A DNA stretch of 64,000 bases from Paragonimus skrjabini miyazakii (Eukaryota; Platyhelminthes; Trematoda; Plagiorchiida; Troglotrematidae), in assembly GCA_014338405.1 (NCBI GenBank), contig JTDE01000230.1, positions 124,561 to 188,560 of the forward strand. The letters run 5' to 3'. This document shows, in pieces, positions 12,601-27,600 of this stretch. Below the pieces are notes generated by a model. That model worked only from the letters and a program-made list of their open reading frames with translations. It had not been told where the DNA came from and ran no database searches. The translations under genes and the position numbers were made by a program. Every line of letters begins with the position of its first letter. Positions within the stretch are counted from its first letter, which is position 1.

Positions 12601-15600
12601 GTTAAATTTTTTGGAACTAATACATAGTAACTGAATTACTCTATCACTTTTGTATAAGGGAAAATTCGACATGTTACTGACTACATAATCCCTTGTTATT
12701 AATCGATTTTATTTTACGTAGTCAAATTATTTCCAATTATTCCTCCGTAAAATAGTTGAGTATTTATCTTAATTATTGGTAAGTGATGCTTTGATCCAAA
12801 GAATTCCTAACAATGACAAAGAACCATTTATTGTTGGGTAATAATTTAGGGTTATTTAAATTCCCCACCCCATGTACACAACGATTTCCAATTTATTACC
12901 ATAACAAATGTCACTGCAGCGTTTGCAAACTTTTCAACCAACCTTATTCAGAAAAAAGCAATTTACTCGAATATTGAGCTTATTAGCAAAGGTCAATAGA
13001 TAGTATTCCTTTCACGGCTTAGAGTTGAACTCCTGTCATGCTTTCTATTATTAAGCTACAATAATTCAAGGTTGCAGAAAATTACTGTTTTGTATTTTTT
13101 CCAAAAAGAAGTCATGGGCACAGAGCAATCTAAATATTTATATCAGACCTTTTTTCGTTAGACGTTAATTAAGGGTCAATATAGAGCGACGTTTGACTAA
13201 TAGGCTACTCAAATAGACCGCCAAATTTTGACAACCTGAGTGAAGGGACGTGATAACAATAGTCCGTTTATTCTCATGTTCTAATGATGAAAACGGTTCG
13301 TTACCAAATGAGGCGTCGTTATTGCGGATTTGCCGTTGGTTTGCATACACTAAAATTACGCCCGTATTGCATACAGTGGAGAACATGAGTCAGTTTTAGA
13401 ACGCAGTTCAACTTAACCCATCTAACTGATGGCCATCATCCTGGATTAAACTAACTGCTGAGAGGTTCGTAAAATTTATACCCAAGGTATCAATACGGTG
13501 GCATAATCTGCACGTAATAGGCCAAACCACCATTAAAAAAAATAGAACAGTTGTATCTCTTCAATAATTTGAACAAAACAGTTAGAAGACGAACACTGGT
13601 AGATGCTAGCATTTCGTCTTGCCTCGTCAGTACCAAATAACCAATAACACGGGAACCTTTCACTTTAGCACCTACAGTACTTGGAGGGATATGAACGAAG
13701 AAACTAACAATTACAAAACGTCCAATAGTGTGACCTGGATGACATATGCTCATATAAATATTTCTCAGCGCAGACTGCCGAATAACTCGAATTAAGTGAC
13801 TGGATAGCAACCAGTGTCGTGAGCACACAACAGACTACGTCAAATGACGACTTAACAGGTATATTTTATATATAACACATCTACCACTGTTGTTTCAGAA
13901 TGTAATGAATTATGAAATACGAAGCGGCAAGTCAGCCAGGTGGTGACTTAAGCAGAATTCACTGAACCCCAAAAAGTCGGCTGGATCCATACTATAACTT
14001 TCCGTACTGGTATAGAAATTGTGTGGTTAATGTGATATTATAGATTGTTTCAACAAAAAGCGTGAGATTTATTTCCCGAAGTTCAGTGTGAAGTATTCTG
14101 AAAATTGTCTGCTAACAGCTAGCGTCGAGATGTAATTTTCCTTTATCAAATGAAAACAATTTGCCGGGAATAAATTATTTACGTGGAAGGTTTGGTGTAA
14201 GAATGTTCCTTTCCAATAGTTTTTTTTTTTTCAAAAACATCGCTCAATACAGCATATACAATGAGTCCAGGTTAATTCGACACTTGGTTAATTCGCCATC
14301 TGAGGCAAATAGCTGTTTCCTGTGGTCCTGAAACAGAAAATGATGAATTGCTGCACGAGAGTTTTTAAATTTCACAGCTTCTGAGTTACGCAGTGAGCGG
14401 AAGAAGTTATCGATGACTAGTCGTCTGAATGTACCTCGTAGTTGAGGATGACGGGGTGCGTCGTTTTCCTCCGACAGTATCGAAGTCTTGCTTCATCGAA
14501 TTGATCAGCCACGAATACGTGTTCTGATACTCGCCTATGAAGGCACCGATTCGCTCCGCTGAAATAAGTGTAACTTCAGCCGCAGGTTAGTCGACAGACA
14601 ATATAACATGCAAAATGAACAGATGAACATGAAGGAACATTACTCAAACCGACTTCCTGTGCTGACTGTAACAGGCACGGTTGAACTGAGTGATTCATTT
14701 GAGATAAAGGGGATTGAAACCTATTTTGTATTGGGTCGGCCAGAAAGTCTCAAACCAGCAACTGTAGGAAAATATATTATTTGAGTATAGTCCACATAGT
14801 TGGCTTGATATGCTTTGGGTTACTATGGATAAACTTCTGGAGATATCCATTAACAAAGGTCTCTGCTTTGAAAAGAAGTCTTTCGGGGCTAGCCTATTGC
14901 CCATACGAATTCAACAATCCCGAAAGAATAATGTTTTCACTAGCCATCGTTTATATTTACCGATGAAAAATTAGTAAAATGTGTATATTGGCCACGCCAA
15001 GCAGATCTGCAACAAACAGAGCGGCGCCAAGTCCCATTTAACTTCTGAATGAGTACAACGTCTAAAAGGACTTGATTATTATTGGATTCCGTCTAACCAG
15101 TAACTGTCGACCAACTGTATAAAAAAATTCACAGCATTGTCAGACTTGATGAAATGTTCAATGTTAGCAGAAATCAAAATGTCACTCAGGTAAAACCTAT
15201 AGAATGCAAGTGTAACAATGAGATTTCAAGTTGAGCCTCGCTCACGTTTGATCACAGCTTTCGTACTGACAGAACTTTCAGCCAGCCTTTTTCGGAAGGC
15301 TGCAATCAAAAGTGAGTGACGTCACCCTTGAAGTTAACCAAATCCCCGACTACTCATCAGTAATACAACAATATGGTTCGACCGCTTTTTCCCATCGTTT
15401 TCAGAAAAATGTCAGCAAATATTGAACCAAGGGGATTGCTCACAGTGTTTCCATGAACGTACCTGAAATAAAAGTCTCCAACAGCAAATCGTGTTTGTTA
15501 TGCATGCAACATCATGTCCGTGTGATACACGGGAGCAATAGAGAGGGGAGGATCTTGTGAGTTCGTAAAATCACGTGAAAACTCAACAGTTGCATTCGAA

Positions 15601-18600
15601 TTTTCATTGGCGAGGAGTGATTCAATGTCTACCGGAGACATTGTCGTTGCACTCACAGAAACATTTTTCAAGGCGCCCAACAAGTCAGTAGAGTTCTTGA
15701 CAAAGTATGGAAAAGCCACGTTGATCGCTGGGTTGGACAGATCAAAACGATTTGAGAAACAGTAACAGTTATGCAATTATGTTATGTTGCATCTTTTAAT
15801 ACTCTTCTATCTGACATGGCAAGAAGTGTTCGGAGGACAGGGGGTATCTGTGAGTCACTGTCCTGTTACTGAATTTTATACCTCGTGAAAGTGACACTTT
15901 CTTTCAAATGGTGTTGGAAACTGTCAACTTTGTTCATTATTATTGATAATGGCGTTCACGATGCGTTTGCTAGCGATCTTCGAGCAATGAAGTAAACAAT
16001 GAGAAATTCAAAAACGTCAAGTTTCTCAGACGAATTTTTATCACAAATGAGCTTTCTTAATCATTATCGCATGAAACTAAACCTCATACAAGTAATAACT
16101 ACCGGTGAGTGATACATCAAAAGTGTTAATTATCAAGCGAACCATTGCGAAAAATCTTCACTCAGAAAGGATTGGAACTAGCGACGGAAACCTCTTGTCA
16201 TAAACGGCATTTGCTTTACCATCTGAGCTGCAAAGCACCTCCAGAAAGCTGGAGACTTCAAAGTAAAATTTCATTATCAGTGTTTTCATGTCCAGCAAGT
16301 TGTCCAGGAGGCTTACTGTCACGATAGGGTCATCTCAACCAACTTTAAAGATCTCTTCGGGTAACCGGTTGCCACGATTGTACAACAGTTTGGCATAATA
16401 CGCATTTTGCGAGAGTTGGTTTCAAATTTCAGCTGGGTTCAAATCTCCGCTGACAGACTAGAAACGCTAGAATGGGCAAAGAGTGCTTATAGTAAACTCA
16501 AGATTTTCGAATTTCCTACAGGAAAACTGTGCGATTTTCCTACCAAATATTCTTGTCAATTCTTAAAGAATGAATACGTGTAGTTGATCTATTTACCATT
16601 TCAGCTACTCAGCTATCTCTGTGCGGTATCGAACACATCATCTTGACAGTTTGTCAGTTGCGAGTGCAGCTTCCCCACTCAAGTTGCACAACGTGGAAAA
16701 AATCATCCCCCTTTTTTGTTTCGATGGAAAACCTCTTTAGACAGGCGTATCAATCAGATAAAAATCTTTACTACAGTAGGAGGATGTCATCACCAGTGCG
16801 CATTCTATTTGTCGGTGCGTCCTTGTGGCAAATTATCAGAAAGCAGTGATGTGTTGTTTTCTGGCTGTCTCATAAATCTCTCAGTATGGGAAATACCGCA
16901 GATGCTGGAAAGATAGTTAGTTACGCTGTTCATTCCGCTGACGTGTTCATTGGGAGTATCTTTAATTAATGTGTCGTTTGCACCGTTTGATTGATAGAAG
17001 CGAGATGTTGTGTGCAAATCTTCTGACTATCTCATGCTGTCTAACATCAAACAACTCTCTGCTTACATCCTAGTTATTCAGATTCTAACCTACGGCACAA
17101 CAATGCACTAAAATGGAATGAGAATATTATATACTTATCTAGAACACACACGCTGAAATTGTGGTAACAACAAATCAGCAGACAGCACCTGTTTTCTTCG
17201 TCTCGGCACCAGTCATTTTTCGACACAATATTATAAAAACGTCTCCCGGGCTCAAGCAAAATAATCATGAGTAGCCAAACACAGGGCTAGCAAGAACAGT
17301 CTCGAGAGCACTTGTTGTTCACCGGAATAACTCAAACAATTTCGTTAACAGTAACCAGACTTTTCCCATCCAATAAACGGACAAATGGTGTGTTTTGGTC
17401 GTTGTCAGTTGTATCACATTATCACCCTCCGACGAAAGAACGTAGACAGTCGTACGAATAAACATTATAACAATTGCCGAATGTAATGAAGTGAGCACAT
17501 CAATCCGAGTAAACTGATAGGATACAATATTGGATTGTTCGATCGAACAGGGTTTCATTGATCTTTATGGGGTTTGGGTCAGGACTGCTCGACAGCACGT
17601 CAGCAAGTTGATCTAATCAAGTAAGGCCCGTATCTCTTAGTTTATCCTTCGTCTGGTTGCTAGTTCACGTTATTATTGAAATGAACCGAGCAGTTTAGCT
17701 TCCCGAACAACTTCCCATAATGAATTAAATAAATGTAACGAACTGTCTTTATGCTTGTCATACAGTTTAATAGTGCTCACACATTTATAGAACATGACTG
17801 TATTACAATTGTTAACTGTGATTACCTGTATTTACATATATGGCCTTGATTTCTATATCCAAAGTAGTTCGCGTTGACGCTAAATCTATATTTGACTACG
17901 AGCTATTGCACTGAAGATTTGGAACACTGAGCATATAACTGCTGGAAATCTTGCAGTTCGAGATTTATCTAACAACTGATTTCCTTATCCATCCTGAAGA
18001 GCTTTGTATGCTTTGATAGCAAAATTGTTGTAGACTTTTAGCAGTTGATAAACAAGAATAAGGATTACTTTGAGTAATTCAGGTATGTTTCACACAAGTA
18101 ACGCTCGTGTCAAAACGCATATAAAGGTATACATTCTGTCTTCTTAAAGTGGGTTCCAATCACGCAACAGTTTTCTAAAACCAGTTATTACTGTAGACTT
18201 TTCTATCTTTTTAGACTTCCACAAAATTTTACATCACTCAATTTACTCACTGCTATTAGAAGTTAGTGGTACTTTTCAAACATACTTTAGAAGAAATCAA
18301 ACACTAACACTGTATTGAATACAATGTGAATTTCCCTAACTTGTTGCACCTCTCTGCAACTCATTCATGAGATTCTATATTTCACATATGTATTTTGATA
18401 ACTGCCCTATGGATCACGTATTGCAGTCTATGATGTAAAGTTTTTATACTCCAGCGTATTGAATTCTGTACTGTAATCATTCCCTTAATGTTACGCATAA
18501 TGTTAAGGACGGAATGTTTGGTACAAGCTTTATAAATTCCAGACGCCAGTTTATTTCAAATTCTGTTTCACTCACATACATAATTAAAAAAGATCTCTAA

Positions 18601-21600
18601 ACGAACAAAAGTGGTTTAAAAGATCACTCTAACTGTTAAACACAGTTCAGTTATGCCTTTGCTCTAACCAACTTAATTTTGATATAAACAGGTCGCAGAG
18701 TTGTATTTGTTCATTCTGATATATACAACTGAGGTAAACTATTGCCATAAGGCTTCTCCGGAGATGTAATTATTCAGTTGGGTATGCTTTTCTATAAAAT
18801 TATAAACTCTTGTTTATTCAGGCGCTATTCATTCAATCTTGTGAATGCCTCAGTGTAAATTTCAGGCTTAACTTCAAGAATATCTTAAAGATATGAGCAT
18901 AGAATGCGTTATGCTAACGATTCGATGATCTTCCTATGTTACACGAATGTCAAATAGGTCTTATTGACCTCAAATTCATATTACGAATCTTGTGACTGGA
19001 GAAACCAGCACAGGTTCAAACAATTTTGAGCCATTTGGATGGTGACTTGAACATAATTATAGCTGAAATAAAGTTAAGTTGAAAACGACTCGTTTACTGG
19101 CGGCCTCTCCATTCAGATCGGTCTATTAGAAAGGTATCTGACACTCGGGTTTCGCTACTGCTGGCACATTTTATCAGTATGTATTTCTCACGTCTCTATG
19201 ACGTAATCCTGCTGATCGCTGCCCAACTGAGATTGCTTTATGTAACATCACGTCTAACCGAACAACTACACTGCGTGTAATGTTCGGACTAATATATAAT
19301 CTCTAGATGAGATACAGCTACTGTCTGATACATCCAAACCCCATCTTGACATACATCAGACGATAAAGTTACAAGGCTACCCAACTTTTTTCCATGAGTA
19401 CGTTCCACTTAAATCTAGTGCGCTCACTTTTGAGTGTAAAATGCTGATATTTACTACACAGCTGTATATTACAAACGAAATAAAAGGTACGTATTTTTGA
19501 TAAGTTTTCGAGGCAACTTAAGAAGACAGGCTGAACAATTAGATGTCATTTCAGAAGGTACATGTGACAGTCTGCTGGGTGTGCTCTAACGAATTTATAA
19601 CGACATGTTATCATGCCTTCAAGCTGATACAGTAAGTTAATCGACCATCATTCAACTTCCTTCAAAATGACAGGTGCATTTTTAAGTGTACTAGATATAG
19701 GTTAGACATTGGCTTCGGTGCAAATGTGGTTGAAGACCTGTAATTGACTTGGGAAGACAATATATGCGGTCCACAATTTCTTTTGAAGTCCACCGCCGCA
19801 AATGAAGTACCGTAAAAGAGAAGCGTCACAAACGGGGATGGGTAACAAGGTGCCTAGGATAACCAGTTTGTAAGCAGTAAAAACATGTCTTCTTTGGACG
19901 TTTCAACGAGATCTCTTTTTAGAGGATTGTATTGCCGTCCTTGGCTAGATTGTTGAAAGGTAGGTAAGCCGACCTTACTCAACCAGATGTGACGGCATTT
20001 AGTATGAAAAGACTTTTATGTTTCGTGAAAACTTTGGCGGGGGATTGTGATATGCAGTGACGAAAGAAGAAGTATTTAAGCAAGAAACTTACGGATATGC
20101 GTTAAGTGATGGTATATGGTGTATTCACAGTAGCAGATGTGAGTGCATGATAGCAAACACGATTCCAATCTATAGTGGCACCACATTGGAAAGATTCCAC
20201 TGACATCAGTTTCGTTACCAGTATCAACGGAAGTAATTTTAAAGCTAGACAGGTATGCCTGACACTATGAAAGTGTGGCTATTGCCGCGCAGATTTCACA
20301 CATTGGACTGACCTGTCTGAAATCTCGACACAAAGGTGACGAAACATATTTAAGGCATACTTGCTCAGCAAGTGCATATTGATACCAGGATCGGTAGTGC
20401 TACGATGAACGTCAGCTTTAGTTTTCCGAATCAGCCTTATTGACAAATAGATGGAGCTCCCATAAGTAGCCTGCTGAGGTCAGTGCATGTTGTCTCCATG
20501 TTGGTTACAGGAAAGCGACCGAGCAAATAAAATTTGGCGTTATTACTATTAGGGAGTCTCTCATATGCATGCAATCTTCACGAACACTAGAGCATATAAT
20601 AAAACGAAGAGGCACCTTTCTTACTGATTTGATGGTCACCTATGAATTAGAAATGAATGTCTGTTTTTCATGTTGTTACCAGTCTCAAGGGCGATAAAAG
20701 CTATGGTAAATTGGCAAGTAAACTCACTTTGCAAACTTCACATTAATTAAGACTAGACAAACAATGCTTAAACGAATCAGATTTATTAGTTGGTTTAATT
20801 ACTTGGTCAACAAAGTTACTAAGAGCAAAATTATGGATACCTTGAACTATTTATTGATAGATACGACCACCAACGGGCGCCGGTAGACGGCCATCATGAT
20901 TTGGAAGAAGAAAGTTTACATCAAACCACGTTTCATAGGGGATTGGTCCCCTCGTTAAACTACGAAGTCCATTCTCATCAAATAAATGAAAACCATATGG
21001 CAGAAATCGGAACCTATGAGAGAAGCCTCAAACAACCCTGACGCTTAATTAAGGGAGGGTAACTCTTCGTGTTGTGATCTGTTTGGTTTTAACTACAGCG
21101 AAAGTTACATCTGTATAATCGATAGGGCATTAACTCTAGGACGAAAGAGTATCTACCAAACGTGTCTACGCTGTCTACTTCCTTTTTTGTGGACGCATAC
21201 AAACTTAGAGCTTCGTCTGTCTTCAGACATATATTGATCATAGGTCATCAAACTGTCCTCAGATTGACCTTCAAAATATAACACATCACAATACTCCCAG
21301 CCTTATTCGTTTGTTGAGGCGGTTACCTTAGACATCCCAAGCCAGAACAGAATTATTCGTACAGCTTCGGCCCTCGTCAACCTTCTTGGAAGATATCCTT
21401 CATTCCGTTCGAGTTTTGTCATTCATTTCCCGAACTAGACTTGCATTTTTTGACTGTTGTTGTTTTTTTACTGAAGAGTAACTAAAAACTTAAAAAAATG
21501 TTATATGTATTTTCTTGTTGCGAAGTTCTTCAACTGCTGGTTGCTCACACTGTAATCTAAGTTGCAAAGACCAATATCTAGTGTAGACACAGTTCACGGA

Positions 21601-24600
21601 AAACGTCCACAAACTCCATTTACAAAACGTTGTATCAGTTTTCATGAAAATGTGAGTGCTGTGCGATTCATGCTGATCAGTGGTAATTTCAGCCTGAGGA
21701 GAAGTCGTAAACGTAAGACCATCGATTGGCGTTAACAGGACAACAACAATATTTCCTCTGGAGGTGGTCGAAAAACGTGAGCTTTGCGCACAAGCGAATG
21801 TGGTTGAGCGTTTGTGCGTGATCGTTTCGTCGCGTCTAACGTGAAGTCGATGGCTCAGTGGGTAACACGGTTGCTTCACGAAAGTGTCTGAAATTCTAAT
21901 CCTTGCCGTGGCATAGATATGCCCTACTGACGAACTTTAACAAGAACTAAACTCGAGTATGTTGTTTCTTTTCGAACGGGGCCGACTCAAAGGTTAGTGA
22001 GTATGAGAAGACTGTAATCATCCCTGAATTATGCCCACTTCACGTTAACCACAAGACTACTGCCACTCGACGGTACGTAAAATGATATTTTAAAAGGGAA
22101 CAGTTACTTCTGTGGGGAGGGCTTGGTTGTGACAAGGCCACGATGAGTAGTATAGTCACAGATTGCACAGCCGTGCTGCCGGCTCATCATCTGAACTCTG
22201 TTTCTGTGAACCCATCATGATGTGGTGGGTTGTAAGAAGACTTATTGAGCTCAGGTTACCAAGACATTTCCTGTGTCTGTGGTCATCCAACCGACCTGTC
22301 ATAGGTAAACGTAGTGTTTGCTGCGGTGACGCTTCGGGTACACTCAAAACATGGATAGATTCTGGTTGTTTCATTTAATCAACTCAGGCCTGTAAACGAA
22401 ATGGATCACGAAAAACCGGCTGCATTAACCAATGCTGATGACCTTCATAACCGAGGGCACCGTAACATTCACGCATGTATCTTGTTTGGAAAGTCTCTCC
22501 GAAAAAATATGTTCGGTGTTTATTGAGGTTGTCGCTCACACCTTCCCCCACGAGATTCCTTATAACTACATTGACCTCCATATTTTTTTTACATTTTGAC
22601 ACAAGTTTTACAGTACTTGGTTCTGTTGGGCTTTAGTAAAAATGGCCGAACGTAAATTGGGTCGTTGTATGTGAGAACTGACGCTATAAAAGTTAGATGA
22701 AGAAACGGGCGGATGAAGGTGGGCAGCCAACACTTTACGATGTTTACTTAGAGTAACTCTTCACAACAGAAGAAAGTTAAGTATAAACTAATCTACCAAA
22801 GTCAACACAGTGTGACCGTCCGGGTGCTATTCGTTTTCACCTGTGAAGTGGGCCACATTTTACCTTCGATGACAAATGTCATTCAACAGAAGCTAATAAC
22901 TATAGTGTCGGTACTTGCAGGGAGATTCCAAAACTACCCTGGTAGGCTAACCTTCTCATATCGTTTAATTAGCAGACAATCTGACTCACCCTTCACTCAG
23001 GCCACCGTACGATAAGCTTTGTTGCGCACGTAATCATTTTAAGTTATATTGTGTTGTCTACATGTCAGTATCCCAGTAAATAAATTACCCTATGATCTCC
23101 ATCAGTAAGATTGTTTCAAAGTTTGCAGGCGTCGAACGAACACGCTTTTTTATTCGTTGCTTCCGCAAATACTTCAAGGACATGTCATTCGATCACTGCC
23201 AAGGGTTAAGTTTATTGGTAACCCACCTTCCCCATCAGACATCGTATTGTTCGCTGGTGATCTGTATCCACAAGTTTGCTACTTGGGGTTTGTCTAAATT
23301 TGATCCTATGAGCCTCAATTTTTAGATAAACTGTGTCGTATGTGTTGAACATCGTTCGTTCCTAGCTAGTACCAAATTTCGACCTACTGACCACGAAAGC
23401 AGGATATGATGTTCTCCTTCTCCGAATCAATCCTGGTCCCAGATCGTTCTTACTGCTATATGTTATCGTTGCGATGTGAATGTTTAGAAAGTTGAGAGAA
23501 CAAGAACATCTACCTTAGTTCTGATTGTGCTCTAATGAGAACTGATTTTGAACTGCATTCTTTGTTCCGAGCAATTTAATGTGATGAATCCTGCACATTT
23601 AGCATTAACGGATCAATCCGAGGATCTAGTTTGTTGTGAGCTAGCATGCGTCACAACCTTTGACTTCAACTAGCATTGGTTGCTAAGTCAGGTTAACGTG
23701 CTTTAGGTGTGCCCAATCTGTGAATTTTCTGAAAAAATACAGCTGTTTTCATTACTCTTGACGCTGTTTTTATCAAAAACATTAATGGTAGTAAAATCTT
23801 ATAGGCAAAATTCTCCTAGGCGCTAAAGGTCATCCAGAAATATATGAGCTAGTTATGATTTAGAGGGAGAAGTAGTCCCATCTTCCAGCATGCGCCATAA
23901 GCTTTCCTAGCTCATCTGAATCATGACTGTCAAAAAGCTGGATATCAAGGAGACTGATTGTTTCACTGAATGGAACTGCTTTCGATAAATTCTCATTTTA
24001 AGTTAGTGCAATTACATATCACATTGGGCAATAACAAGTGAAATTATTAAAAAAGAGCAGAGCGAAAGCAAGGCTGTTGGATACATCACAAACGCGACTG
24101 CTTTGTGGTCGTTCCCACAACCTAGGTACTTTTTAGAAAATTAGTAAAATTCGAAGTGGGTTGGGTGCACGTACTTCGCCAATGCAATCCCAGGGCGTGA
24201 ACAAACTGTATTCAAATACAACCCTGAGTGGCTTGATCGGTCTTTGACCACCTCGGCAATAGACAGGAGGTGCCAATTGCTCTTTCTTGATGCAGAAAAC
24301 GGGGTATGGTAGACGATGCGAAACGTTCTGTCCATGTCTGCATGTCTGTCACAGTCAATCAGGTGGGCCAAGATGGACGAGTTAATGTTCTTTGTTGTTC
24401 CGGAGCAAAGCCACCGTGTGACCAGTATAAGCTAAGCCACATGAACATGAATAGATCGAAAGAAACGACACTATTAAGCATTTTGCCTTCGAGTTTTAGT
24501 GGTAACGTTCGTTTCCAGTGAAATGTTAATATAGAATTTACAGCATATTGGGTACTGCCGATCGCATCACTCATTCGCCGCGTTATCAGCTAGGCTACTG

Positions 24601-27600
24601 CGTCCGACTTAAATGGCAAAACTATATAAACCTTTCAGGCTTGCATTAGTCAATGTAAAGAAGATACGATAGGAGTGCTACGTTCATGTTGCAGAGTATC
24701 CTGTGAAACAGTTATCATCATGAGGGTAATATCTCCAGCTTTCCGGATATTTTTCATCCTAAATTAGTCATTTGTGTATTTAGTTTCGATAGATCCACTG
24801 TTTGTTGGTTATATTTGAGTGACCCCTCAATCAACTTTTACACCTTTTAATATTTTGAACACGTCCACTCGAAAAAAAATTGAATTCATCCTGGCGATTC
24901 TAAGAGAAAACAAAGTGGTTACTTTGATAGACAAGCAACGTAAAGCTTTTCTAAAGGTTTTACATTTTTTAACTTGGCGCTGCGAACTATTTTTCAAAAC
25001 AAACATTTCGACAACCGTCGCCTATGTGTGTACGCACACCTTGTAGTAATTCAGGGCGAACACATGGCTCTGCAGATTTTGATGATCACCGATTTACACC
25101 ATATGTGTGTACGTGGTTGCATATGTTTTTTTTTGTGCAATCTGTTTATTCACATTCTATGCGTTATAACCTGCGGTAGATGTAAAAACGAATGGAATAT
25201 GTGTAGATCGTTTTCTTCAATGTATGAACAACACTGATGAATCCTGAACAACTATCTAGTTTTCGCGACCATAATCGGATCCACAGAATGCAGACATGAG
25301 TATTTATCTGCCAGGTAAAAGCGGACTTTGAAAACCCAGTGGCTTTAGTTCATAACATAACGTTTGAACATTAAACCGTTGTCACTTGCACAACGTACGA
25401 GGATCAGCACAGTGATTATTATTTTCACCTTTGCCGCGTCTTCCGAATAATAGATTTTGCACCGATCTGCTGGATATGCTACTGTCTTAGATTAAGCGGT
25501 GAGGAATGGGAATCTTAATCTCTTAAAGAAGACATGAGTGCAATATCAGACTCTGTTAAGCTAAGATCCAATTGGCTAGCACAAGCGCCACTCAGTGCGC
25601 CTGAATCTGTCGTTCTAGGTTATAAGAAAATGTTAACCCAATCATTGGGAGATGTCTCTTACAGCAGTCAACCAGTCTCAATTCAGCATAGTCAACAAGT
25701 GCTTTATGAGAGGTACGCCACGTAGGGGTATGCGGTTCATTTCGTTGTTTCGATTCCAGCCGGACCAATGAATTTTCATAAATGGATCGCTTCATAACTG
25801 GTAAAATTCTCACGCCACTCATTAATTACGCACCATTTTAACATTCGCATTAGGTTGTAACTGCAGTGTTACTGTAACCGCGTTATTGTAACCTCGGTGT
25901 TATGTATGGTGGTAGGAAGCAAAGCTAATTTTACTTGTCACATCAAGGCTATGGTTCCTTTCATGATGGTTTGCACTACCATGTGTTCAGATATGTCCAC
26001 AGCAAATTATCATGCAAAGGAGAGTAAACTCAAGCAGAGTATAAAACAGGTTTAAGGTTTAGCTTCGTGATACAACAGTTATAGAGAGGTTTAGATTCTC
26101 ACATCTTGACTTGTCTACGATTGGTTTACAGTTTTTGCATACATTTGGCGTACACCAAGCGTTCAACCTCGTAAAACACCGTATCCAAATGACCTTAGAA
26201 TGAATGTTGTAAAGATCATTTACTCATGCTGTTCAACAGCAGTGAAATCAGCGAGTTTTTTTAAAAATATTTCTAGCAAAGGTGTTGATGATGCTAAAGT
26301 CTCAAAGATTTCTTAATACTAACAAACTCTCTCATGCAAAACTATTTTCCTAAGGCAATCTTTAGGTCTATGAAGTGAATCTGTAGTTTTTGGCAAAACA
26401 TATGACATTTGCTTTCATTCGGAGGTATGAACAAACCAGAACACGAAGGGTGGTAGATGCAAGCATTTTGTACTGACTGGTCAGTAACAATTCTGCAATA
26501 ATATGAATCGTATTCATAAATCAAGCAAATCGGAGGATGGGATGGATGGTCATTCGGTGGGTTAGTAAGTGTCGCTAGGTCCAGGATGGGGTGAAGATCA
26601 CGAACATTTTTTCTGAGCAAACAAGGCTGGTTTAACTCGACTGATTGAACCACTTTAGCAGACCGCACGAATCTTTGATTGAAATACGTAATTTGCAGCA
26701 TACTGAGTGTTTAATATGCTTTAACAATGTCATCGTAATTTGTATTAACTCGAGCTTATTTGTATCAACCTTGACGGCATGAACTTCGTTTGATAACCAA
26801 TGAGGATAGTTGACACTCACTTAAAAAACAACCAACTTTTCTATCTGTTTTTAGATATTCCAGCTTGGAACAAATGAATAAACATTTCTGAATAGCACGG
26901 GCCACTTGACCGTTGTGAAAAATATAGCCATCGTACTTATGTATTCCAGTAATCCGCTCTAGTCAAAGGTCCGTTACTGTGGCAGTAAAAGTGTTTTAAC
27001 AGACACTCAAAAACTATGGTACTGTTTTATTATAGTGTGAGTGTCAGAAATAGAAATATCTCGCGAACTGTCTGCTCTCAATAGTTTCACGACGTGCAAG
27101 TGAGGAAAATGTTTCATACAAAGATTCGTTTTTCATACTTTATGCGCTCTCCTTCAGAGACGTTACAGGGAATTAGAAATCTGGATTTTAACTCTCAGGT
27201 AAACTTCGTCTAGATTCATTAGTGAGAGACACTACGAACAGACCAGTGGTGTAATGCTCGAAAACGTCAATCCTTACCACATAAAATTATCAATTCCAGT
27301 CTCGTTCAAATTGTTTTTAGTTTGTTTTCACCGACCAAACATACTTCCCAAAATCGGAGCGTCGAGTTTTGGGTCGACTGCTTGAATATCAGCATCGTGA
27401 CGGGTTATACCTTATCATCGATGTAGAACACAATCGTTGCACTAGCTTATAAAGTAGTTATCAACAAGTTACATAGGATTCCTGTTTAGAGACTTAGTAT
27501 CACAGCTGGTCGGACAGTTTACACACCATAAAAAATAGTTTTGAAAGTTTTACCGAAATATGGAGCAACTTTCCGTACCTCAATAGTCAGGTCTGTCTGC

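Noticed and set aside
13490..13828. 112-codon minus-strand open frame
   Set aside because: The composition looks random and no motif was found, so it cannot be supported as a gene or exon.
18480..18516. Imperfect inverted repeat around CCTTAATGTTACGCATAATG
   Set aside because: Only the outer CCTTAA/TTAAGG pairs cleanly; the inside does not fold.
21490..21879. 129-codon minus-strand open frame
   Set aside because: Much of it lies over a plus-strand SINE copy (21720-22000), and the rest has no domain.
26342..26701. 119-codon minus-strand open frame
   Set aside because: No domain or family resemblance; considered fortuitous.
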